From NCBI GenBank assembly GCA_964593155.1, contig CAZQHE010000001.1, positions 1 through 64,000 on the forward strand: a stretch of DNA of 64,000 nucleotides. The letters run 5' to 3'. Source of the DNA: JAJRXK01 sp964593155 (GTDB taxonomy: Bacteria > Krumholzibacteriota > Krumholzibacteriia > JAJRXK01). Position 1 is the first letter of the stretch. Each line of letters opens with the position of its first letter. The translations under genes and the position numbers were made by a program. Of the stretch, positions 1 through 8,812 are shown one piece after another. The notes below the pieces were generated by a model. That model ran no database searches. It saw nothing but the letters and a program-made list of their open reading frames with translations, and was not told the DNA's origin.

Positions 1-471
1 ACCCTGGCCCGTCGGGCCCTGCTCGACACCCTGCGCGTGGCGAATCTCCTCGATCGCCGGGGAGGCGCGATCGCCCGCAAGGCGGACATCACGTCGGCCC
101 AGTGGCTCACCCTCGGTCTGCTGTCACAGGTCGGCGAGCGCGGACTCACGCCCACCGAGCTCTGCCGCCAGCTCTGCGTGAGCAAGCAGAACATGACGGG
201 CATGATCCTGCGACTCGAGAAGAAGGGCCTGGTCACCCGTCAGCCCGAGCCACAGGACCGTCGCTCGTTCCGCGTGATGGCCACGGCCGAGGGGCACCGG
301 GTGGTCCAGCAGCTCGAGCCCGAGGGCCGCGAGTTCTTCGAGCGGCAGGTCGAGACCCTCGACGACGACCGGCTCATGAACCTCACCGAGAGCCTCTCGG
401 TGGTGCTCGAGACGCTGCGGGCCGAGGAACAGCGCATGACCTCGCGCCGCCGCCGCGCCGCCGAGGCCTGA
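1..471 (+). CDS. MarR-family transcriptional regulator (5' end outside window)
   Basis: The frame is open from base 1, so the start lies upstream; the GTG at 37 is probably internal. The visible part is a winged helix-turn-helix of MarR type: a recognition region reading TPTELCRQLCVSKQNMTGMI, followed by LEKKGLVTRQPEPQDRRSF, the usual beta-wing with the conserved D-R-R. A C-terminal dimerisation helix follows. MarR proteins bind palindromic operators as dimers and usually respond to small aromatic ligands or oxidants. The ligand here cannot be told. The next gene starts 77 bases downstream on the same strand and may or may not be co-transcribed. Confidence 0.9.
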   Translation, partial: TLARRALLDTLRVANLLDRRGGAIARKADITSAQWLTLGLLSQVGERGLTPTELCRQLCVSKQNMTGMILRLEKKGLVTRQPEPQDRRSFRVMATAEGHRVVQQLEPEGREFFERQVETLDDDRLMNLTESLSVVLETLRAEEQRMTSRRRRAAEA

Positions 472-547
472 TCCACGACCAACGGCCCTTCGGTGGAGTC
501 TCGGGCGCTCGCCCCGGCTCGGCGTCGTCCTGTGCTAGACTGCCGGC

Positions 548-2431
548 ATGGTTTCGGATCTGACGCGCGATCTCCACCTGGGATTGGCGCTCGTATTCCT
601 CTTCGCGATCGCACTCCACGTGGTCCTGGCCGTCTGGACCGTCGCGCGCCGGCGCGGGCGTGATGCCCAGGTCTTCGCCACGGCGAACGCGCTCCTGGCG
701 GCCTCGCTGGTGATCCAGGCCGTGGAGTTCGGCGTCGCCATCGATCGTTTCCACTTCGACCCGGCGGCGAAGCGGGCCTTCCTCGGTGCCCAGCTCATGG
801 CCAACCTGCTGGTGCTGGCCACGTTCTTCCAGATGCTCGCGACCTTCGAGCGGCGCTACCGGCGTGCGCGCGGAGGGGTGCGGGCTTGGATCACCCACCA
901 GTTGCACGCCCACGGGCGGACGATGATCCCCGCGGCCTACGTCGTGGTGATCGTGGGGGGACTGGCCTACGTGCTCGACGCCGGCGGCGTGGCCGACGTC
1001 TCCGCCTCCCTTCGCTCCCGGATCGGTCCGACCTCGGCCTATCTTTTCGGGGCCTTTCTCTGGATCCTCTGCTTCGTGATGTTCCCGGCGCGCCGCGGCC
1101 AGGAACACCTGGCCATCCCGGTGGCCGGTCGCGCCCTGCTGTTGACGAGTCTCGGCGTGACCCTCGGTCTGATCGCTCTGTGGCACGATGCGCGTCCGCG
1201 TGTCACCACGGAGATCCTGCTGCCGGTCCTGCACCTGCACAGCGTGCCGGTGGTCGTGTTCCTGGCGCTGGTCCGCTACGAGTTCCCGTTCATGGACCGC
1301 TTCGTCCTGGGAGGCACACGGGTGGTCGCCTGGCTCGCGGTGGTGCTGGCGGCGTACTGGACCTTCCACCGCGTCGCACTGCTGTGGCCCGACCTGGGGG
1401 GGCTGGGACTCAGCGTCCTTCGCATCTCGATCCTGATGGGGGCGGTGGCCCTGGCGCCCTGGTTCGCGCGATCGGTCTCGTCGACGGCGGAGCGATTGCT
1501 CTTCGCGCGCAGGACGGACGCCGCCGGACTCCGCGACCGCTTCGCCGCGCGCATGGCCGAGGGACTGGGACTGGCCAGCCTGATCGAGGCGACCTGCGCG
1601 GACGTCGCCGAGGCACTGCGGGCTCGCGGTGTCCGGGTGGCGGTGGGCCACGCGAGCGAGGGCCACGAGCCGGTGCAGATGCGGGTGCCGTTGGAGGTGG
1701 CCGGCGAGACGCAGGGAACGCTGCTGCTCGGCGATCGCCGGGACCTGCTGCCGTACTTCGATGGCGAGCGGAAGCTGCTCGACTCGATCGCACCGCTGCT
1801 CGCCGGGGCGATCGCCGCCTTCCGTCGCACCGAACGGCCGATCGCCGCCGCCGGTGGGGAGCGGGCCCTGGCGTCGGAGACCCCTGCCGCCCCCGCGGCG
1901 AGCCCGACCCGCGGACGCGAGGCCCGACCGCAGGCCGCGAACCGGCCGCGGCGGAACTGGCCCGACCCGTCCGAGACGTTGTCGAGCCGCTGGCAGTCCG
2001 AGGTCCTGGCCGCGGCCGCCCGCGTCGGGGAGCGCGACCCGGATGCCGGAACCCGGGTGCTGCGTACCCTCGATCGCGCGGCGTCGCACGTCCGGGCCGA
2101 CGCATCGCGTCAGGTGGCACTCGAGAGCGAGATGGCGTTCGGTCGCGATCTGCTGGCGCTCGAACGGTTGCGGCGTGGCAACCGCATGGACGCGGCGGTC
2201 CACTTCCCTTCGTCGCTGGCGGACCAGGCCGTGCCGCGCGGTGTCGCACTGCGACTCATGGCCCGGGTGATCGCCGAGCCCGTCGACGACCGTGCCCCCG
2301 AGACCGTGCGGATCGAACTGCGGGCCGAGCCCGACGGTGACCGGGTCCGTCTCGAGATCGGAGGCCGGGGCGTGCCGGGCCTGCGCGCGCACTTCGCGCG
2401 CCGCGACATCCGGAGCATGGGATCGGCCTGA
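548..2431 (+). CDS. multi-pass membrane protein with degenerate LytS-type kinase-like C-terminus
   Basis: The protein has 627 residues. About nine hydrophobic segments lie between residues 8 and 310, followed by a soluble GAF-like stretch (about 330-430) and a Pro/Ala/Arg-rich linker. From about residue 481 the sequence follows the order of LytS-family sensor kinases: an RVLRTLDRAASHVRADAS helix, the VALESEM..LLALERLR linker and then AVPRGVALRLMARVIAEP, where active kinases have a VPPLLLQPLVENA-like N-box. The phospho-accepting NPHFLFN motif is absent, the N-box asparagine is replaced, and the chain stops soon after LEIGGRGVPG without a G2 box. I infer an inactive kinase-like sensor; no LytTR regulator is adjacent. 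It meets the next gene tail to tail with 3 bases between the stops. Confidence 0.75.
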   Translation: MVSDLTRDLHLGLALVFLFAIALHVVLAVWTVARRRGRDAQVFATANALLAASLVIQAVEFGVAIDRFHFDPAAKRAFLGAQLMANLLVLATFFQMLATFERRYRRARGGVRAWITHQLHAHGRTMIPAAYVVVIVGGLAYVLDAGGVADVSASLRSRIGPTSAYLFGAFLWILCFVMFPARRGQEHLAIPVAGRALLLTSLGVTLGLIALWHDARPRVTTEILLPVLHLHSVPVVVFLALVRYEFPFMDRFVLGGTRVVAWLAVVLAAYWTFHRVALLWPDLGGLGLSVLRISILMGAVALAPWFARSVSSTAERLLFARRTDAAGLRDRFAARMAEGLGLASLIEATCADVAEALRARGVRVAVGHASEGHEPVQMRVPLEVAGETQGTLLLGDRRDLLPYFDGERKLLDSIAPLLAGAIAAFRRTERPIAAAGGERALASETPAAPAASPTRGREARPQAANRPRRNWPDPSETLSSRWQSEVLAAAARVGERDPDAGTRVLRTLDRAASHVRADASRQVALESEMAFGRDLLALERLRRGNRMDAAVHFPSSLADQAVPRGVALRLMARVIAEPVDDRAPETVRIELRAEPDGDRVRLEIGGRGVPGLRAHFARRDIRSMGSA

Positions 2432-2434
2432 GTC

Positions 2435-3103
2435 CTACTCGGCCACGGCGCCTTCGCTCCAGCCCCGTTCTCCCACGCGCACCGCGGCTCTCAGGTGGCT
2501 CTCCTCCGGTGCCACCGGGCACTGGAAGCTTCCCCCGTAGGCGCACGAGGGATTGTAGACCGTGTTGAAGTCCAGGAGGTAGAGACCGCGTTCGACCGGT
2601 TCCACCTCGAGGTAGCGGCCGGCGGGGTAGGTCTCCGTTCCCGTGGTGGCATCGGCGAAGGGGATGAACAGGTTCTCCTCGCGCGAGCGCTGGTCGAGCA
2701 GCTCGTACACCGGCAGCTTCTCGGGACCGGCGCCGAGGTCGACGAGGAAGTAGCCGATCTCCCGGCAGGGCCGCAGCTCGCCCGACGTGGTGACGATGTC
2801 GAAACGTCGGCCATTGACGACCCGGATCAGCGGACCCTGCAAGCGCAGCGAGGGATCCACGGGGTAGTACTGCAGCCCCTCCCACCCGGCGCGGCGCGGT
2901 TCGGGCACCGGACTCCACGACTGCGAGCGGAAGGCCTGTTCGCGGTCGGCCCGCGCGCGTTCGATCTCCTGCACGTAGGCGTCGCGGTCGTCGGGCGGCG
3001 CCTCCTGGCACAGATCCGGAGGCATGCCGTCGCCGCAGGCCACGAGCAGCAGGAGCAGGGCGAACGCGGGACCACGACTGCGAGCTTGCTGGAACATGTT
3101 CAT
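2435..3103 (-). CDS. DUF1684-family lipoprotein
   Basis: The product has 222 residues and starts with a lipoprotein signal whose lipobox is LVAC (Cys 23). The C-terminal half carries the DUF1684 pattern: AGRYLEVEPVERGLYLLDFN, then YNPSCAYGGSFQCPVAPEE. Two in-frame ATG codons (3103 and 3097) are available; the upstream one is used here. The family is widespread in Bacteroidota and Actinobacteria and has no firmly established activity; some members were proposed as metal-binding because of the conserved Cys pair seen here (SCAYGGSFQC). The gene is transcribed away from the glycosyltransferase at 3155, with 51 bases between the two starts. Confidence 0.85.
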   Translation of the reverse strand: MNMFQQARSRGPAFALLLLLVACGDGMPPDLCQEAPPDDRDAYVQEIERARADREQAFRSQSWSPVPEPRRAGWEGLQYYPVDPSLRLQGPLIRVVNGRRFDIVTTSGELRPCREIGYFLVDLGAGPEKLPVYELLDQRSREENLFIPFADATTGTETYPAGRYLEVEPVERGLYLLDFNTVYNPSCAYGGSFQCPVAPEESHLRAAVRVGERGWSEGAVAE

Positions 3104-3154
3104 GCGGCGTAGCTTACGTCGACCGCCGACCCCGCGCAACGCGACAGGACACGC

Positions 3155-4075
3155 ATGCCGACCGACGCTCCGCCACCCCGGGTGGTCGTCGTGGTCCTGA
3201 ACTGGAACGGACGCGACGACACGCTCGCCTGCCTTCGATCGCTCTCGGCCTGCACCTATCCGCGGTTCGAGGTCCTCGTCGTCGACAACGGCAGCGCGGA
3301 CGGATCGGAGGACGCGGTGCGCGCGGACTTCCCCGAGGTCGCGGTTCTGCAGACGGGCGCGAACCTCGGCTTCGCCGGCGGCAACAACGCCGGCATCGAG
3401 TGGGCGCTCGAGCGCGGCGCGGACCACGTCCTCCTGCTGAACAACGACACCGAGGTCGAGCCCGGATTCCTCGAGCCCATGGTGGAGCGGGCCGAGGCCG
3501 ACCCGTCGCTGGGAGTCGTCGGCGCGAGCATCGCCTACGCGCACGAACCGCAGCGCCTGTGGGCCTTCGGCGGTGGGCGCTTCGACGTCGCCACCGGCTG
3601 GGTGCGCCACGTCCAACGCGAGGTCGATCCCTCGACGCTCGGAACCCGGGGGACCGTTCACTACTACATCACCGGGTGCACGATGCTGTTGCGTCGAGAG
3701 GTCCTCGAGCGCGTGGGCACGCTCGATCCGAGCTACTTCCACTTCTGCGAGGACGTCGACCTGTGTCTGCGGGCGGAGGAAGCGGGATATCGCGTTGGGG
3801 TGGCCCCGGAGTCGAGACTCGTGCACAAGGTCTCGGCGACCACCCGCGTGGCCAGCCCGGCCTTCCTCTACTACAACCTGCGCAGTCGGCTCACGCTGGT
3901 CCGCCGGCACGGGCCGCCGGGTTCGCCGTCGCCGTGGTCGGTGATCGTCCTCTGGCTGCGCCTGTGGCGGCCGGCCCTGCTCGGGGCCGAGGGGTGGCGC
4001 GGATGGCGCGCCCTCGCGCGCGCGTGGTCCGACTACCGGCGGCACGCCACCGGTCCGGCTCCGAGCGACCTGTGA
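3155..4075 (+). CDS. GT2-family glycosyltransferase
   Basis: The 306-residue product is a GT-A fold family 2 glycosyltransferase of the rhamnosyltransferase-like type. Visible motifs are VVVLNWNGRDDTLACLRSL at the N-terminus (nucleotide-sugar binding), VVDNGSADGS, NLGFAGGNNAGI, LLLNNDTEVEPGF (the DxD-equivalent metal site) and HFCEDVDLCLRAEEAGY with the catalytic acidic pair. No membrane anchor is evident, so it probably acts at the cytoplasmic face on lipid-linked or surface glycan. The acceptor and sugar cannot be told from sequence. The next gene starts 31 bases downstream. Confidence 0.92.
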   Translation: MPTDAPPPRVVVVVLNWNGRDDTLACLRSLSACTYPRFEVLVVDNGSADGSEDAVRADFPEVAVLQTGANLGFAGGNNAGIEWALERGADHVLLLNNDTEVEPGFLEPMVERAEADPSLGVVGASIAYAHEPQRLWAFGGGRFDVATGWVRHVQREVDPSTLGTRGTVHYYITGCTMLLRREVLERVGTLDPSYFHFCEDVDLCLRAEEAGYRVGVAPESRLVHKVSATTRVASPAFLYYNLRSRLTLVRRHGPPGSPSPWSVIVLWLRLWRPALLGAEGWRGWRALARAWSDYRRHATGPAPSDL

Positions 4076-4106
4076 GCCCGGTCCGCCCCGACTCCCGGAG
4101 GATCCC

Positions 4107-5558
4107 GTGAGACTGGTCCTGTCGATCCTACTCGTCGCCTCGACCTCGGCGGCGGCCGCGCCGCTCGAGGCGATGGTGCGCGACCTCGCGCCGCGGACCG
4201 ACGTCGCGGCGGACGGCACGGTCGACCGGATCGGCGAACTGTTGTGGCGCATGGCCGGGTCCGAGCCCTTCGCGCGCGGCGTGCTCGAGCGGGCCGATCC
4301 CACGGTGGCCGCGCTGACCGACACGCTTGTGTCGTTCCTGCGGCAGCCTCGACCCGTCGCGGCGGCCGAGCTCGACTCCCTGTACGTGCCGAGGGACCGG
4401 GGCCCGGACCCGTCGCAACGCCCACCGTCGTGGCCCGACGTGCAGTGGCAGGGCCTGCGCCTGCTGCGGGAGATCGGTCCCGAACCCGGGGTGGGGCGCG
4501 ACGTCCGTTTCGCCGCAGAGCTCGAGCGGGCGATGCAGGCCACCGGGCGCCGGAGAGCCGCCGAGGTCGCGGGCATCGTCCGGATCGCGACCCGGTGGTG
4601 GGCCGAGCGCGGCGACGACCCCCGCTTCACGCACGACCCCGCGCGCATTCCCGACGTCGAGGCGTGGATGGCCGCCCTCGAACTCCCGCCGCGCGACCCC
4701 GACGCCCGGGTGGCGCCGCACTGGATCGCGGCCCTCGACGCCGATCCGGTGCTGCGGGTGCGGGTGCTGCGTCGTCTCGCGCCGGCGCGGTACACCTTTC
4801 TCGCCTCGGGACTGGTCGAGACCCTGCGCACCCTGCCCGACGGCTTCGCCGCGCTCGGGATCGGGCCGCGGCGCTGGGACCCCGACCGCGGGACCACGGT
4901 CGGCCACGCCGTCGACGATCTGTGGGCGCTGGCCCTCGATGCGCTGGAGCGCAGCGTGGGGCGCCCGTTCAGCGGTCCCGATCTGGCGCACCGGCGCTTC
5001 GCGGCGCTGGGCTGGTGGGAGTCGGCGCAGTGGCAGGCCCGCTACTGGCGCGATCCCACGCGGGCGCCCGACCTCGCGCAGTTCCTCGACGGTCTCGACT
5101 CCGACGCCGGTCCTCCCGTGTCGGCCGCGGCCTGGGCCCGATCGATCTACCTGGAGCGCGCCGTTCGTGACCTCGTGGTCGACCGCCTGGGCCCGCGTCA
5201 CCGTGGCGCGGTCGGAGAGCTGATCGCGCTCCTGCCACTGCCGCGCGAAGAGGCCCATGGCGCCGGGTTCGCCATGGCGTATCGCACCCAGACGATCGAC
5301 GGGCGCTCGCAGGTCGCCGCCATCGACTGGGACGACGCCCGCGCGTTCCTGCGCCGCGTACTGGAACGCCTCACGGGGGTCGAGGAGCCCCCCGGGGTGG
5401 AGACCCTCGATCCCGGGGCGCAGGCTTCGTTCTGGCTGGACTGGTGGGCCGCGCACCGGGCCGATCCGCAGTGGTCGCGGCCCGACGCGCCCGTTCCCGA
5501 GATCGGCGACCGGGCCGACGAACCCGCGTTCGAGACCCGGCGCGGCCGGGTGGATTGA
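4107..5558 (+). CDS. exported protein of unknown function
   Basis: The 483-residue protein starts with a short signal peptide (MRLVLSILLVASTSAAAAP). The rest is largely helical and rich in Arg, Trp and Asp, with no motif I recognise. A GGAGGATCC-type ribosome binding site sits just before the ATG. It ends at 5558, and a TTG at 5555 and a GTG at 5564 begin the histidine kinase, so translation is probably coupled. A periplasmic role linked to the kinase is possible but is inferred only from position. Confidence 0.75.
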   Translation: MRLVLSILLVASTSAAAAPLEAMVRDLAPRTDVAADGTVDRIGELLWRMAGSEPFARGVLERADPTVAALTDTLVSFLRQPRPVAAAELDSLYVPRDRGPDPSQRPPSWPDVQWQGLRLLREIGPEPGVGRDVRFAAELERAMQATGRRRAAEVAGIVRIATRWWAERGDDPRFTHDPARIPDVEAWMAALELPPRDPDARVAPHWIAALDADPVLRVRVLRRLAPARYTFLASGLVETLRTLPDGFAALGIGPRRWDPDRGTTVGHAVDDLWALALDALERSVGRPFSGPDLAHRRFAALGWWESAQWQARYWRDPTRAPDLAQFLDGLDSDAGPPVSAAAWARSIYLERAVRDLVVDRLGPRHRGAVGELIALLPLPREEAHGAGFAMAYRTQTIDGRSQVAAIDWDDARAFLRRVLERLTGVEEPPGVETLDPGAQASFWLDWWAAHRADPQWSRPDAPVPEIGDRADEPAFETRRGRVD

Positions 5559-5563
5559 GCGCC

Positions 5564-7237
5564 GTGGGACTACGGGCGCGCTGGACCGTGGCCCTGATGG
5601 CGGTGGCCCTGTCGCTGGTGCTGATCGTCGCGGGAGGCCTCGAGCTGGCGCGGCGGCAGGTGAGCCGCGACACCCTCCGCACGTGGGAGCAGGAGCGGCG
5701 TGCGCTGACCGTGGCCGCGCTCCGCGATCGGGGGCGGGCCAGTGGGATCGCCCTGCGCGAACTCGTCGACACCGGTCTGTTCGCCACCGTCGCTGCCGAC
5801 GCCGCCCGCGGAGGTCCAGAGGTCCGTCGGGCCCTGGCGGACTGGGCGGGGGCGGCGGCCTCGCGGCTCGCGGTCCACGAGATCCTCCTGCTCGACGGTG
5901 AGGGAAGGGTGCTGTCGAGTGCCCGCTGGCGGGCCGGTGCAGGACGCATCCATCCGCGCGCCGACGACCTGCTCGGCGCGCTGCCGAGCGCGCGGCTGGT
6001 CTTCGACGCCTCGCCACCGGGCGCCGGCGCGCCGGACTGGACGGTGGGCGCCATGGCGCGCACAGCCGGACCCGGCGGCGACCTGCGCCTGGTGGTCGGC
6101 CTCGATCTGGGCACGAAGGTCCTGGACGGTTGGCGCGACGAGCTGGAGCTCGATGCCCTGCGCTGGGGCGCTCCGTCACCGGCCCGCGGCGAGAGCCGCT
6201 TCGAGTTGCCCGCCGACTGGCAGCCCGGTGAGGGCGCGTTCCTGACCTGGGACCCGGGACGACCGGCCGCGATGCGGGCGCTCGACGGACTGCGGATCTG
6301 GATCCTCGTGGCCGCGGTCGGGGGACTGGTCGTCGCAGCCGTGGCGGCGCCCGCGGTGGCCGCCGGGCTGGGCCGGCCCCTGGAACAGATGGCGAGCGCG
6401 GTGGGAGCCATCGGGCGCGGGGCGCGGCATCCGGATTTGCCCGAGGGTGGACCGCGCGAGGTGCGGCAGCTCGGGACGGCCCTGCGGCAGTTGACGCGCG
6501 ATCTCGACGACGCCGAGGAACGGATCCGCGGTGCCGAACGCCGGGCGGCGTGGCGCGAGATCGCCCGCCGCATCGCCCACGAGATCCGCAACGCGCTCAG
6601 CCCGCTGTCGCTGGCCGTGGACAACGTGGAGACGGCGGCCACGCGCGACGATCCTGCGGCCCGCGCCGCTCTGTCGGCGAGTCTGCGTACGGCCCGCGAC
6701 CAGTTGCAGAGCCTGCAGCGCCTGGTCGAGGAGTTCCGGGACTTCGCCCGCCAGCCGCGGCTCGCGGTGGCCCCGGTCGCGGTCGCCGACCTGTTCGACG
6801 CGGCTCTCGGCGCGGCCCGCGCCGCCCACCCCGACGTCGTCTTCGAGGCCGACGTCGAGGCCGCGCCCGAGTCGGTGCACGCCGACGCCGAGCAGTTGAG
6901 GCGTGCGGTGCACAACGTCCTGAAGAACGCCGCCGAGGCGGCACCCGACGTGACGGTGGTCCTGGCGTGCGGCATGGGCGAAGATCCCCAGTGGTGGTGG
7001 ATCGAGGTCCGCGACCGGGGTCCCGGTCTGCCCCCCGAGGTCGCGGAACGACTCGGCGACCCGTACGTGACGACCAAGGCCGACGGCACGGGGCTGGGTC
7101 TGCCCGTCACGCTGCGGATCGTCGAGGCCCACGGCGGACGTCTCGACGTCCGGGCCCGCGACGGAGGAGGCCTGGTCGTTCGCATCGACCTTCCCCGGCG
7201 TGCTCCCGAATCCCCTTCCGAGGAGACACGGTCATGA
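5564..7237 (+). CDS. NtrY-like membrane sensor histidine kinase
   Basis: The kinase has 557 residues from GTG 5564; a TTG at 5555 overlapping the previous stop is an alternative start. Domain order: TM helix (about 8-27), a periplasmic sensor region (about 30-245), a second TM helix (about 250-275), HAMP-like linker, then the HisKA domain with His 339 in RIAHEIRNALSPL and a HATPase_c domain with the N-box VLKNAAEA (about 451) and GTGLGLPV. HEIRNALSPL is typical of NtrY-type kinases. Its stop overlaps the start of the response regulator (ATGA), so the two form one operon and presumably one phosphorelay. The sensed signal is unknown. Confidence 0.93.
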   Translation: MGLRARWTVALMAVALSLVLIVAGGLELARRQVSRDTLRTWEQERRALTVAALRDRGRASGIALRELVDTGLFATVAADAARGGPEVRRALADWAGAAASRLAVHEILLLDGEGRVLSSARWRAGAGRIHPRADDLLGALPSARLVFDASPPGAGAPDWTVGAMARTAGPGGDLRLVVGLDLGTKVLDGWRDELELDALRWGAPSPARGESRFELPADWQPGEGAFLTWDPGRPAAMRALDGLRIWILVAAVGGLVVAAVAAPAVAAGLGRPLEQMASAVGAIGRGARHPDLPEGGPREVRQLGTALRQLTRDLDDAEERIRGAERRAAWREIARRIAHEIRNALSPLSLAVDNVETAATRDDPAARAALSASLRTARDQLQSLQRLVEEFRDFARQPRLAVAPVAVADLFDAALGAARAAHPDVVFEADVEAAPESVHADAEQLRRAVHNVLKNAAEAAPDVTVVLACGMGEDPQWWWIEVRDRGPGLPPEVAERLGDPYVTTKADGTGLGLPVTLRIVEAHGGRLDVRARDGGGLVVRIDLPRRAPESPSEETRS

Positions 7238-8583
7238 GTGCGCGGATCCTGGTGGTCGACGACGAGCGCAACATCCGGCTGATGCTCGAACAGATGCTGG
7301 GCCTGGCCGGCCACGAGGTGCACACCGTCGAGACGGGCGAGGAAGCGCTGGGCCGGCTCGAGGACGAGGACTTCGACGGTGCCCTGGTCGACGTGCGGCT
7401 GCCGGGGATCGACGGCCTGGAGGTCCTGCGCCGCGCGCGCGCGACGCGTCCCGACCTGGCCGTGGTCATGATGAGCGGTCACGGCACCATCGAAACCGCC
7501 GTGCGCGCGGTTCGCGAGGGAGCGCACGACTTCCTCGAGAAGCCCCTCGGGCGCGACACCACGCTGGTGACGCTCGAGAACGCGCTGCGGGTGCGTGCGC
7601 TCACGGTCGAGAACCGTCGCCTGCGCGTGGCGGTCGGCCGCGGCGATCTGGTGGGCGACTCCCGTGCGATGCACGCCCTGCGCGAGCGCATCGCCCAGGT
7701 GGCGCCGACCGAGGCCACCGTGCTCGTGCTCGGCGAGAGCGGCAGCGGCAAGGAGCTCGTGGCCAGTGCCGTGCACCGGGGCAGTCGCCGCAGCGAACGG
7801 GCCTTCGTGGCGGTGAACTGCGCGGCGATCCCCGAATCGCTGATCGAGAGCGAGCTCTTCGGCCACGTCCGCGGGGCCTTCACCGGAGCCGTCGGCGCGC
7901 GGGCCGGGAAGTTCGAGGCGGCCGACGGGGGCACGCTCTTCCTCGACGAGATCGGCGACATGCCACCGGCCGCCCAGGCCAAGCTCCTGCGTGTCCTGGA
8001 GACGCGCGAGGTGTCGCGTGTCGGGAGCAACCAGGCCAGACGGGTCGACGTGCGCGTGATCGCGGCCACGCATCGCGATCTCCTGGAACACGCCCGCGAG
8101 GGAGCCTTCCGCGAGGATCTCTACCACCGGCTCAACGTGGTGCCGATCGAGGTGCCGGCCCTGCGCGACCGGATGGAGGACGTGCCGGGGCTGGCCGATC
8201 TCTTCCTCGAACGCGCGGTGGCGCGGCAGGGGCTCGGTCCGCGGCGCTTGTCGAGCGCGGCGCGTCAACGGCTGGGCCGCTACGACTGGCCGGGCAACGT
8301 GCGCGAGCTGAAGAACCTGGTCGAGCGCCTGGCGATCGTCAGTCCGGACGAGACGATCGGAGACGACCAGGTCGAGGCCGAGCTGCCCGACGACCTCTCG
8401 GCTCCGGAATCCGCGCCCGCCACGCTGCGCGAGGTCGTCGCCGATGCCGAGCGGCGTGCGATCGAGCGCGCCGTCACCGGAGCCGGGGGCAACGTCGCCG
8501 AAGCCGCGCGGCGGCTGGGTCTGGAGCGGGCACATCTGTACAAGAAGGCCCGGGCCCTGGGTGTGTCCCTGCGGGACCGCTGA
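7234..8583 (+). CDS. NtrX/NtrC-family sigma-54-dependent response regulator
   Basis: The product has 449 residues. It has a receiver domain with phospho-acceptor Asp 53 (DVRLPGIDG), an AAA+ domain with Walker A GESGSGKE (about 167-174), the sigma-54-contacting GAFTGA loop at 214-219 and DGGTLFLDEIGDMP, and a C-terminal Fis-type helix-turn-helix (GNVAEAARRLGLERAHLYKK). All catalytic elements of an active enhancer-binding protein are present. The first target is suggested by the next intergenic region, which holds two GTGTCC-N4-GGACAC palindromes and a -24/-12 promoter. Translation is coupled to the kinase through ATGA. Confidence 0.95.
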   Translation: MSARILVVDDERNIRLMLEQMLGLAGHEVHTVETGEEALGRLEDEDFDGALVDVRLPGIDGLEVLRRARATRPDLAVVMMSGHGTIETAVRAVREGAHDFLEKPLGRDTTLVTLENALRVRALTVENRRLRVAVGRGDLVGDSRAMHALRERIAQVAPTEATVLVLGESGSGKELVASAVHRGSRRSERAFVAVNCAAIPESLIESELFGHVRGAFTGAVGARAGKFEAADGGTLFLDEIGDMPPAAQAKLLRVLETREVSRVGSNQARRVDVRVIAATHRDLLEHAREGAFREDLYHRLNVVPIEVPALRDRMEDVPGLADLFLERAVARQGLGPRRLSSAARQRLGRYDWPGNVRELKNLVERLAIVSPDETIGDDQVEAELPDDLSAPESAPATLREVVADAERRAIERAVTGAGGNVAEAARRLGLERAHLYKKARALGVSLRDR

Positions 8584-8593
8584 CCCGCCGGTC

Positions 8594-8609
8594 GTGTCCC
8601 CACGGACAC
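8594..8609. promoter_or_regulatory. palindromic operator, upstream copy (GTGTCC-N4-GGACAC)
   Basis: A perfect 6+6 inverted repeat, GTGTCC-CCAC-GGACAC, lies 11 bases after the stop of the sigma-54 activator. Its half-sites are identical to those of the copy at 8660-8675, while the spacers differ. That is what a dimeric regulator site looks like. The likely binder is the adjacent NtrX-like regulator (inference). Confidence 0.7.
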
Positions 8610-8659
8610 ACCGTCAAACCACCGCCGTCCCACGACTTGCACCGACGCGCCCGCCGAGC

Positions 8660-8675
8660 GTGTCCGTCGGGACAC
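8660..8675. promoter_or_regulatory. palindromic operator, downstream copy (GTGTCC-N4-GGACAC)
   Basis: This is the second perfect copy of the 16-base palindrome, with spacer GTCG. It is centred 66 bases after the first and about 56 bases before the -24 element at 8723, a usual distance for sigma-54 enhancer sites. Confidence 0.7.
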
Positions 8676-8721
8676 GGATCCGTAGAGCGGACGCCGTGCG
8701 AGAATCTCAGTAATCCGTTGC

Positions 8722-8736
8722 TGGATAATCATTTGC
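8722..8736 (+). promoter_or_regulatory. sigma-54 (-24/-12) promoter
   Basis: TGG-ATAATCAT-TTGC fits the core of the sigma-54 consensus TGGCACG-N4-TTGC: the invariant GG (8723-8724) and GC (8735-8736) are exactly 10 bases apart, and TTGC is intact. The C-A-C after GG is not kept. Transcription would start near 8748, about 65 bases before the GTG of the TPR gene. The gene just upstream encodes a sigma-54 activator. Confidence 0.65.
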
Positions 8737-8812
8737 GGATTCTCTGCGCGGCGGCCCCGCCGTTGCGATGTCCCCGGTCGACCCCAACGAACCCCCGACC
8801 GGAGGAACCGCC

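Noticed and set aside
2435..4897. Extending the DUF1684 gene to an 820-residue protein
   Set aside because: The extension overlaps the glycosyltransferase antisense, and the lipoprotein signal marks the true start near 3103.
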